Assembly: GCA_016287035.1 (NCBI GenBank)
Contig: JAEEVI010000009.1
Span: 1-5,388, forward strand
Reading direction: 5' to 3'
Origin: Bacillota bacterium
GTDB lineage: Bacteria; Bacillota; Clostridia; Peptostreptococcales; Anaerovoracaceae
Length of the DNA: 5,388 nt
In this document: positions 1 through 5,158 of the stretch, one piece after another
Layout: each line of letters starts with the position of its first letter
Position numbering within the stretch: the first letter of the stretch is position 1
Position numbers and translations under genes: made by a program
The notes under the pieces: generated by a model
Told to the model about the DNA's origin: nothing
Databases searched by the model: none
The model's input: the letters and a program-made list of their open reading frames with translations, nothing else

Positions 1-1188
1 ATGATGCTGTTTGATCGCCATGCACCCATGGTATCACCCACATCGCATGCCGAGTTCGACAGGCGGCGCGCAGCCGTTCAGGCCGAGCTCAAAAAGATGG
101 ATGTGGACTGCGTGATGGTCTACTCCAGCATTGCCCGCCAGTCGGCAGGCCTGCGCTACTTCATCGATTATCCGTCCGGACTCACGAACCCCGTATTCGG
201 CATCCTGCCGGCAGAGGGCGACTTCGCGATCTTCGGCCACGGCAATCAGGGCAAGGGCTGCGTCGGTCCGGAGCTGGCATACAAGCTGGAAGAGAACTTC
301 GGCTATCCGTACGCGGTAGTTATGAACGTCACGATCCCGTTCTTAATGGAAGGCGTCATCAACTACGTAAAGAGAAAGAAATTCCGCAGGGTAGGCCTTT
401 ACAGAAAGGCTCTCATCCCCTACGCTTTCGTCGCCGCAGTGCTTGAGAACCTGCCCGGCGTCGAGCTCGTCGACTGCGACGACGCCATCGACCACGTAAT
501 GGCCATCAAGAGCCCCGAGGAGATCGCCATCCTCAAGTCGGGCGTCGAGATGCACGACAACATCTACGCCTGCCTCAAGGCTCTCGTCCGCCCGGGCAAG
601 AGAGAGAAGGACCTCGCCAACGAGATCCGCGACATCTGCTTCAAGATGGACTGCGAAGAGACGAACATCATGATCGGCACGGGCAATCCGTACGCGCATC
701 ATAAGCACTATCAGTTCCAGACCAAGGAGATCATGCCCGGAGACAACCTCGACATCCTCGTCGAAGTCAGCAGCGCCGGAATGTACTACGGCGAGCTGTC
801 CAGAATGTGGTCCCTCGCCGAACCGACGGACGAGTTCTACAAGGTCAGCGAAGACTGCATGAAGATCCAGGATATCCTCCAGGCGGCGGCCAAGCCGGGC
901 GTTCCCTGCAGGCATCTCATGGAGCTGGTCCAGGAATTCAACAAGGAGAACGGATACAAGCCCGAGACGAGATTCATGGGCCACGGCCAGGGTCTCGACC
1001 TCACCCAGCGCCCCGTATTCAGGCTCGAGGAGACGATGGTCTTCGAGGAGAACATGTTCTTCTCCATCCATCCGCAGCTCGAACCGCTCGACGGATCCGT
1101 ATACGTGCTCTACTCCGACAACTACCTCATGACGAAGGACGGCGCGGTGCACCTCACCAAGACCCCGAGAGGCATCCAGCGTCCGTAG
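1..1188 (+). CDS. M24-family (creatinase/aminopeptidase P fold) hydrolase-like protein with altered metal site
   Basis: Likely a cytoplasmic pita-bread-fold protein of 395 residues: a creatinase-type N-terminal domain (about residues 15-165) followed by the M24 catalytic domain (about 175-395). Seen: MAIKSPEEIAILK at 167-179, the usual linker into the catalytic domain; AHHKHY at 232-237; MPGD at 245-248; GELSR at 264-268; GHGQG at 327-331; IHP at 356-358; and TKDG at 378-381. In metal-dependent M24 peptidases five ligands are D, D, H, E, E. Here the second Asp is Glu265, the His is kept (His328), and the two Glu positions are His357 and Ser372. The first Asp position falls at 253-255, where only Glu255 is acidic. 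His236 aligns, from memory, with the catalytic His of creatinase. A normal dinuclear peptidase site is therefore unlikely; a creatinase- or ectoine-hydrolase-like C-N hydrolase is my inference. The start is the first base of the window, so its ribosome site is unseen and an upstream start is possible. The family is secure, the substrate unknown. Confidence 0.88.
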   Translation: MMLFDRHAPMVSPTSHAEFDRRRAAVQAELKKMDVDCVMVYSSIARQSAGLRYFIDYPSGLTNPVFGILPAEGDFAIFGHGNQGKGCVGPELAYKLEENFGYPYAVVMNVTIPFLMEGVINYVKRKKFRRVGLYRKALIPYAFVAAVLENLPGVELVDCDDAIDHVMAIKSPEEIAILKSGVEMHDNIYACLKALVRPGKREKDLANEIRDICFKMDCEETNIMIGTGNPYAHHKHYQFQTKEIMPGDNLDILVEVSSAGMYYGELSRMWSLAEPTDEFYKVSEDCMKIQDILQAAAKPGVPCRHLMELVQEFNKENGYKPETRFMGHGQGLDLTQRPVFRLEETMVFEENMFFSIHPQLEPLDGSVYVLYSDNYLMTKDGAVHLTKTPRGIQRP

Positions 1189-1211
1189 CCTTTAAGGCCG
1201 CAAAATGAAAC

Positions 1212-1237
1212 GCGGCGGGGCATTCCCGCTCCGCCGC
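1212..1237 (+). other. Intercistronic stem-loop between the M24-like gene and the transporter gene
   Basis: Bases 1212-1221 pair with 1228-1237, giving a 10-bp GC-rich stem with one G-T(U) pair and a 6-base loop. No T-run follows (the next bases are TCATCAAG), so it does not look like a standard intrinsic terminator. It starts 24 bases after the stop of the first gene and ends 29 bases before the transporter start. It leaves the transporter ribosome site (AGGAAAGAGG at 1251-1260) free. Likely roles are protecting the 3' end of the upstream message or partial termination that sets the ratio of the two proteins. Both roles are inferred from position. Confidence 0.6.
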
Positions 1238-1266
1238 TCATCAAGTAACAAGGAAAGAGGTATATC

Positions 1267-2574
1267 ATGTCTGTTCAGACTATAACGTTATTATTGGCGC
1301 TGTTCTTTGCGCTTTCCATCATCTTATCACAGCTCAGAAAGATCAACATGGGCGTAATGGGTCTCGGCTTCGCGATCCTGCTCGCCGGTATCACCGGACT
1401 CAAGTGGAAGGATATCACGGCAAGCTTCCCCTCCGGCGTAGTCGTAAGCATCTTCGCCGTAGCGCTGTTCTTCGGAACTTACGCTCAGAACGGTACTCTT
1501 GAGTGGCTGGCCAGCAAGCTCGCCGGCATCCTCTGCAGGAACCCCAAGTTCATACCGTTCGGCTTCTTCATCCTCCCGATGGTCCTCGCCGCGATCGGCG
1601 GATGCGACATGGTAGTATTCGCTGCCGCCATCTGCTTCCCCCTCGGCAAGGCCGCCGGAATGAAGCCCTACTACACGGGCTGCACGCTGATGCTCGGCGC
1701 GATGACCGGTTCCTATCTGCCCTGGTCGCTGCACGGCTCCACCGCCAGCTCGATCATCGTCGACATGCTCGACGGAGCCTTCGCCGAGTCCATGACAGGC
1801 ATCTCCTGGGGCATGTGGTTCACGGCCGTCGTCGTATACCTGATCCTCATCGTCGTATACTACTTCGCGTTCAAGGGATATAAGCTCCACGCGGTAGATA
1901 TCAAGAAGGCCGAAGCCGCGACCGCGAAGCAGAAGACGAGCCTCATCATCATCCTGATCGCGTTCATCGTCATCGTATTCGTGCCCATCCTCAGCAAGTC
2001 TGTCGGAGGCATATTCAAGACCTGGAACAAGTTCGCGGGCGTAGCGCCGGTATTCATCCTCGGCTCCATCGTCAACGGACTGCTCAACCTCGCCGATCAG
2101 AAGGAGATCATCAAGAAGAGGATCCCCTGGAACACGATCTCCATCCTCATGGGCATGGGAATGCTGCTCAACCTCGGCTCCAAGCTCGGCGTCAACGATT
2201 ACCTCGGCGAGATCGCCGCGAGTCTCCCGACGATCGCCATCGTACCGTTCTTCGTACTGCTCGCCGGCGGCCTGAGCCTCTTCTCCAGCTCCCTGTCCGT
2301 CGTATACCCGCTGCTGTTCCCGATCGCGGGCGCTCTCGCTCTCAACGGTTCCGTAACTCCGGTCGCCGCTATGGCCGCCGTACTCATCGGTTCCGCTACG
2401 ACCGCTATGAGCCCGCTGTCCACCGGCGGCGCGCTGATGCTCTCCGGCTGCCCGGATGACATCGCTGAAGGAAACGAGATCTTCACCGGCATGATAGTCA
2501 TGGCTGTCGTCAGCATGATCCTGCTGGTCATCCTCGGCTTCATCGGATTCTTCGGACTCTGGGGCATCCTGTAG
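1267..2574 (+). CDS. MatC-like / SLC13-type (ion transporter superfamily) organic anion transporter
   Basis: A 435-residue inner-membrane protein with about 10-12 hydrophobic segments. It probably imports a dicarboxylate or other small organic anion with Na+ or H+. The N-terminal half resembles the MatC (dicarboxylate/malonate carrier) N-terminal domain: GITGLKWKDITASFP at 41-55 and AQNGTLEWLASKLAG at 73-87. Its polar segments are IGGCDMVVFAAAI (110-122) and MTGSYLPWSLHGS (146-158). A charged cytoplasmic-type loop (residues 203-225) divides the halves. The second half has WNTISILMGMGMLL (288-301), then SLFSSSLSVVYPLLFP (337-352) and TTAMSPLSTGGAL (378-390). These resemble the re-entrant-loop and SP-S-GA signatures of the superfamily. 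AGGAAAGAGG, six bases before ATG, supports the start. The gene lies 78 bases after the M24-like gene on the same strand and is probably co-transcribed, so it may import that enzyme's substrate. The first 20 or so codons are AT-richer than the rest. The fold is well supported, the substrate is not. Confidence 0.85.
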   Translation: MSVQTITLLLALFFALSIILSQLRKINMGVMGLGFAILLAGITGLKWKDITASFPSGVVVSIFAVALFFGTYAQNGTLEWLASKLAGILCRNPKFIPFGFFILPMVLAAIGGCDMVVFAAAICFPLGKAAGMKPYYTGCTLMLGAMTGSYLPWSLHGSTASSIIVDMLDGAFAESMTGISWGMWFTAVVVYLILIVVYYFAFKGYKLHAVDIKKAEAATAKQKTSLIIILIAFIVIVFVPILSKSVGGIFKTWNKFAGVAPVFILGSIVNGLLNLADQKEIIKKRIPWNTISILMGMGMLLNLGSKLGVNDYLGEIAASLPTIAIVPFFVLLAGGLSLFSSSLSVVYPLLFPIAGALALNGSVTPVAAMAAVLIGSATTAMSPLSTGGALMLSGCPDDIAEGNEIFTGMIVMAVVSMILLVILGFIGFFGLWGIL

Positions 2575-2615
2575 AAACGAAGCGGAAGATAACGGCTTTA
2601 AGTTATTCTCCTTTC

Positions 2616-2632
2616 TGCTGAGGAACTCAGTA
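2616..2632. other. Small stem-loop upstream of the main terminator hairpin
   Basis: Bases 2616-2622 pair with 2626-2632 (7 bp including one G-T pair) around a 3-base loop, GAA. A still weaker dyad, ATAAC at 2589-2593 with GTTAT at 2602-2606, lies just before it. Together with the large hairpin at 2636-2666 they fill the gap between the convergent transporter and GIY-YIG genes. They may be secondary structure of the transporter mRNA 3' end. The stems are short, so this is tentative. Confidence 0.3.
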
Positions 2633-2635
2633 AGA

Positions 2636-2666
2636 GACCGGGCGCGCTCGCAGAGCGCGCCCGGTC
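2636..2666. terminator. Large GC-rich hairpin, probable terminator between convergent genes
   Basis: Bases 2636-2648 (GACCGGGCGCGCT) are a perfect inverted repeat of 2654-2666. This gives a 13-bp stem that extends to 14 bp over a 3-base loop. In the + direction it is followed by a moderately T-rich stretch (CGTTTCTCCGTTAT, 2667-2680). In the - direction the following bases (TCTTACTGAG) are less U-rich. It lies 62 bases after the transporter stop and 15 bases beyond the stop of the minus-strand GIY-YIG gene. It may therefore serve both genes, with the + direction better supported. The interrupted T-run is the main weakness. Confidence 0.75.
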
Positions 2667-2680
2667 CGTTTCTCCGTTAT

Positions 2681-2968
2681 CTATGACGTTCCGATCAGCT
2701 TCAGCTTTTCTTCGCGGCGCAGGGCCTTTATCTCCGCTTCGCGGCGGAGAGCCGCCGGCCGGTCATCCGCGGGCTCCAGCCACGCGAGCTCGCACGGCCC
2801 GCGGCTCCTCGTGTACTTCGCCCCGCGCCCGTTGTTGTGCTCTTCGAGCCGCCTTTCGGGATCCGTCGTTATCCCGCAGTACAGGCTCCCGTCGCGGCAG
2901 CGCAGCAGATAGACCCAGTATCCGTTTTCCTTCGGCCCGCCCTCGCGGGCTTCCGTCTTTTTGTCCAT
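2681..2968 (-). CDS. GIY-YIG domain protein, YhbQ/UPF0213 type
   Basis: A 95-residue protein consisting almost entirely of one GIY-YIG nuclease domain. The motif is seen as VYLL (19-22) and YCG (30-32), followed by GITTDPERRLEEH (32-44). Arg40 sits four residues before His44, as the catalytic Arg does in this fold. GRGAKYTR lies at 48-55, and Glu77 in LRREAEIKAL (74-83) is at the metal-binding Glu position. The pattern and length match the small stand-alone YhbQ/YazA group, whose E. coli member is reported to act on DNA; its role in this organism is unknown. The ATG at 2968 was chosen because the frame continues upstream without recognisable domain sequence. The only good ribosome site, GAAGGAG (2990-2984), is 15 bases from this ATG, which is unusually far. 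The gene converges on the transporter and diverges from the TSUP gene, so it is probably transcribed alone. Two of its three Ile codons are ATA, like the genes to its right. Confidence 0.87.
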   Translation of the reverse strand: MDKKTEAREGGPKENGYWVYLLRCRDGSLYCGITTDPERRLEEHNNGRGAKYTRSRGPCELAWLEPADDRPAALRREAEIKALRREEKLKLIGTS

Positions 2969-3040
2969 AATATATGTACAAAGCTCCTTCAAAGCGAGTA
3001 TACTTAACGCCGAAGTTAAAAACAACAGGAAAGGCGCAGG
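2969..3040. promoter_or_regulatory. Divergent promoter region between the GIY-YIG and TSUP genes
   Basis: This AT-richer gap separates two divergent genes, so it should hold both promoters. The palindrome AGTATACT (2997-3004) supplies a -10 hexamer TATACT on each strand. Rightward, TGTACA (2975-2980, 4 of 6 matches to TTGACA) with an 18-base spacer is a possible -35. Transcription would then start near 3011. Leftward, TTGTTT (3025-3020, 3 of 6) with a 17-base spacer is a weaker candidate whose start near 2990 would fall on the ribosome site itself. A short dyad, TTAAC (3004-3008) with GTTAA (3015-3019), overlaps the rightward start and could be an operator. AGGAAAGG (3027-3034), six bases before the TSUP ATG, is its ribosome site. 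Assignments are by eye. Confidence 0.45.
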
Positions 3041-3817
3041 ATGTTTGCAGGTCTCATAACATATCCCCGGATGATAATGCTGTGCGCGGCGGTGTTCTTC
3101 GGCGGCTTCATAGATTCGATAGCGGGCGGGGGCGGCTGCATCTCGCTTCCCGCGTATCTGCTGACGGGGCTGCCGCCCCAGACCGCGTTCGCGTGCAACA
3201 AGACGTCGTCGTTCATCGGACTTTCGATGTCCGCCTTCAACTATCTCAGGAACGGCGCCGTGGACGTAAAGACCACGGCGGCGGCCGCCGCCAGCGGTAT
3301 GGCTGCCGCGTGGGGAGCGTCGTTCATAGTTCTGGCGCTTCCTGCCGACGTCTTTCAGAAGCTGCTCATCTGCGTGCTGCCGTTCGTCGCGGTGTTCCTG
3401 CTCATAAAGCGCGATTTCGGCGGGGAGGACCGCCATTCGACGCTAAGTACGGCGCGGGCGATGCTCTACGCGGTCCTCGTCGGCGCGGGCATAGGCCTCT
3501 ACGACGGGGTCATCGGCCCCGGAGCCGGGACCTTCGCTATAATGGCGTTCGCCACCGTGCTCAGGTTCGATCTGCGCAGGGCGTCGGGCAGCGCCAAGAT
3601 GCTCAACTGGGCCACAAACTTCGGCTCTACGATAAGCTTCGCCGTTTCCGGCATAACCGTGTGGAGGATCGCCCTGATCGCCGCGGCTTTTTCGATCGCC
3701 GGACACTACCTCGGCTCGAGCCTGGCCATCAAAAAAGGAGCTCCCTTTATACGCGTCATGATGGGCGTCGCCGTCTTCATACTGCTCGCCAAGCTTGCGG
3801 CTGATGTCTTTTTCTGA
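3041..3817 (+). CDS. TSUP (TauE/SafE) family membrane transporter, YfcA-like
   Basis: A 258-residue integral membrane protein with about 7-8 hydrophobic segments, the usual size for this family. Members move small anions or sulfur compounds such as sulfite, sulfoacetate or thiosulfate; many, including YfcA-type proteins, have no known substrate. Both halves of the internal repeat are visible. The first has GFIDSIAGGGG (22-32) followed by GLPPQTAFACNK (43-54). The second has GLYDGVIGPGAG (152-163) followed by SAKMLNWATN (184-193). The ATG follows AGGAAAGG with a six-base gap, so the start is well supported. The stop TGA (3815-3817) is in the same frame as rnfC, whose ATG begins only 12 bases later. 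The two are probably co-transcribed, though TSUP genes are not standard Rnf components. Ile codons are ATA-rich (12 of 20), as in rnfC and unlike the left-hand cassette. The family is certain, the substrate is not. Confidence 0.93.
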   Translation: MFAGLITYPRMIMLCAAVFFGGFIDSIAGGGGCISLPAYLLTGLPPQTAFACNKTSSFIGLSMSAFNYLRNGAVDVKTTAAAAASGMAAAWGASFIVLALPADVFQKLLICVLPFVAVFLLIKRDFGGEDRHSTLSTARAMLYAVLVGAGIGLYDGVIGPGAGTFAIMAFATVLRFDLRRASGSAKMLNWATNFGSTISFAVSGITVWRIALIAAAFSIAGHYLGSSLAIKKGAPFIRVMMGVAVFILLAKLAADVFF

Positions 3818-3829
3818 TATTTTTTATTT
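3795..3829 (+). promoter_or_regulatory. T-rich rnfC upstream stretch with a possible internal promoter and no ribosome site
   Basis: The last 23 bases of the TSUP gene and the 12-base gap before rnfC contain no AGGAGG-like sequence. They do contain TTGCGG (3795-3800, 3 of 6 to the -35 consensus) and, after 17 bases, TATTTT (3818-3823, 4 of 6 to the -10 consensus). A start seven bases downstream would fall on the A of the rnfC ATG at 3830, which would give a leaderless message. The alternatives are translation coupled to the TSUP stop, or initiation on an unstructured U-rich leader. The promoter match is weak, so the absence of a ribosome site is the firmer observation. Confidence 0.3.
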
Positions 3830-5158
3830 ATGATCTTCCGAAAACACGTAAACGGAATAAAGCTCGACCTTAGCAAGGCGGCCGCCGGCCGCGGCGCCGT
3901 CCCGATGTCGATCCCCGGACAGGTCGGCATATCGCTGCGCCAGTACGGCGGAGCGTCGTGCCGTCCGCTCGTCCGCAAGGGCGACAGGGTATACGTCGGC
4001 CAGCTCATCGGCGACGATCCCTCAGACCGCCTCTGCGTGCCCGTGCACAGCAGCGTGTCCGGCGCGGTCGCCGGGATAGTCCGCAGGACCGGAGCGTCCG
4101 GCGGGACCTTCGAGGAGATCGTTATCGATCCCGACGGGATGCAGACGCCTTGCCCGGACCTTTGCCCTCCGCAGATCTCCGACGTGGAGAGCTTCATAGC
4201 GGCGGCCAGGGCTTCGGGAGCCGCCGGAATGGGCGGCTCGGGCATACCCCTCGTCAGCAAGCTGACTCCGCCGGTAAAGCCCTATATCCTCATAATAAAC
4301 GGCGCCGAGAGCGAACCGTATCTTACGTGCGACCAGATGGCGATGCTCGACGGCACCGCGGACATACTTGACGGCATGCGCTGCATCATGCGGTGGATGG
4401 ATATACACCGCGCGATCATCGCGGTGGGCGCCGACAAGCGCGACGCCGCCGCCAGGCTTTCGGAGATGACGGCGCAGCAGCCGAACATCTCGGTATTTCT
4501 TCTCAGGGATTCGTATCCGCAGGGCGCGGAGCACGTCATAGTCGGCGAGGCGCTCGGACGGGAGGCCGTGCCCGGGATCCCGGTCCTCGAGAACGGCGTG
4601 CTCATGCTCAACTGCACGACCGTAATGAAGTTCAACCAGTACCTGCGCACGGGCATGCCCGTAGTATCGAGGTGCATCACGGTCGACGGCGATCTCATAG
4701 ACAGCCCGAGGAACGTGGAGGTCCCGATAGGTGCCCGCGTCCGCGACGTCATAGATTTCTGCGGCGGCGATCCTTCGGCTGCCGGAAAGATACTGCTCGG
4801 CGGCGTTATGACAGGCGTCTGCGCCGCGTCGGCCGACGAGAGCGTCTCAAAAACGGACAGGGCGGTGCTCGTGTTCAGCCCGCTTTTCGCCGGAAAGCTC
4901 CGCGAGACGGCGTGCATACACTGCGGCCGCTGCGTCAGGGCTTGTTCCGCGCAGCTCTCGCCTCATCTGCTGCTCGAGGCCTGCAGAAAGGGCGACCTTA
5001 AGGCAGCCCGAAAGCTCGGAGCGCGCTTCTGCATAGCGTGCGGAGCGTGCAGCTACGCCTGCCCCGCGAGAAGGCCTCTGGCCGACACGATAATCAGGGC
5101 GAAGGCGGAGCTCGAACGCGCTTATTCAAAAGACCGCGGAGAGGAGGCGAAGCTGTGA
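3830..5158 (+). CDS. rnfC: Rnf complex subunit RnfC (ferredoxin:NAD+ oxidoreductase, NADH/FMN and Fe-S subunit)
   Basis: RnfC is the membrane-associated cytoplasmic subunit thought to exchange electrons with NAD(H) in the ion-pumping Rnf complex. In order: an N-terminal barrel-sandwich region with PLVRKGDRVYVGQLIG (46-61) and PVHSSVSG (71-78); a NuoF-like nucleotide/FMN-binding region with GMGGSGIP (133-140) and NGAESEPYLTCDQ (157-169); YPQGAEHVIVGEALGRE (229-245); and SLBB-like sequence to about 350. Two 4Fe-4S motifs follow: Cys362, 365, 368, 372 and Cys401, 404, 407, 411. At 442 residues it is the short form without the long C-terminal repeats of E. coli RsxC. Deviations: the usual ECEPY is ESEPY, and the first cluster's last Cys is followed by Ser instead of Pro. 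The TSUP stop TGA lies in frame 15 bases upstream, so the ORF cannot extend further, and later starts would lose the conserved N-terminus. No ribosome site precedes it. The gene overlaps rnfD by four bases. PrdC-like relatives were considered, but the adjacent rnfD settles the call. Confidence 0.94.
   Translation: MIFRKHVNGIKLDLSKAAAGRGAVPMSIPGQVGISLRQYGGASCRPLVRKGDRVYVGQLIGDDPSDRLCVPVHSSVSGAVAGIVRRTGASGGTFEEIVIDPDGMQTPCPDLCPPQISDVESFIAAARASGAAGMGGSGIPLVSKLTPPVKPYILIINGAESEPYLTCDQMAMLDGTADILDGMRCIMRWMDIHRAIIAVGADKRDAAARLSEMTAQQPNISVFLLRDSYPQGAEHVIVGEALGREAVPGIPVLENGVLMLNCTTVMKFNQYLRTGMPVVSRCITVDGDLIDSPRNVEVPIGARVRDVIDFCGGDPSAAGKILLGGVMTGVCAASADESVSKTDRAVLVFSPLFAGKLRETACIHCGRCVRACSAQLSPHLLLEACRKGDLKAARKLGARFCIACGACSYACPARRPLADTIIRAKAELERAYSKDRGEEAKL
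5142..5147 (+). promoter_or_regulatory. Ribosome binding site that fixes the GTG start of rnfD
   Basis: A full AGGAGG lies within the end of rnfC, seven bases before GTG at 5155. It makes GTG the start in preference to the in-frame ATG eight codons later (5179), which has no comparable site. The GTGA overlap with the rnfC stop suggests coupled translation of the two subunits. Confidence 0.8.

Noticed and set aside
343..1152. Long minus-strand open frame of 269 codons opposite the M24-like gene
   Set aside because: It is antisense to a well-supported gene, has no recognisable domain, and is the kind of frame GC-rich coding DNA leaves open by chance.
2683..2970. Plus-strand open frame almost exactly opposite the GIY-YIG gene
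   Set aside because: It has Pro/Arg/Ala-rich shadow composition; the minus strand carries the real GIY-YIG motif.
3016..3240. Small minus-strand open frame opposite the start of TSUP
   Set aside because: It has no ribosome site or domain and is fully antisense to the conserved first TSUP signature.
2969..3436. Extension of the GIY-YIG frame upstream to a 251-residue protein
   Set aside because: The extra N-terminal sequence runs antisense through the TSUP gene, is low-complexity and matches no domain; small YhbQ-type proteins are about 80-100 residues.
2974..3804. Plus-strand open frame of 276 codons overlapping the TSUP gene in another frame
   Set aside because: The translation is Arg-rich and low-complexity with no domain, whereas the overlapping frame encodes a clear TSUP protein with both family signatures.
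3790..3829. Intrinsic terminator between TSUP and rnfC because of the T-rich run
   Set aside because: Only the short palindrome CAAGCTTG precedes it, with no stable GC-rich stem next to the T-run.
3815..3832. TSUP-RnfC fusion by readthrough of the in-frame TGA, or a selenocysteine codon
   Set aside because: Both proteins are complete at normal family lengths, rnfC has its own ATG, and no hairpin resembling a selenocysteine element was seen just after the TGA.
3706..4260. Minus-strand open frame across the TSUP-rnfC junction
   Set aside because: It is antisense to two clear genes and encodes nothing recognisable.
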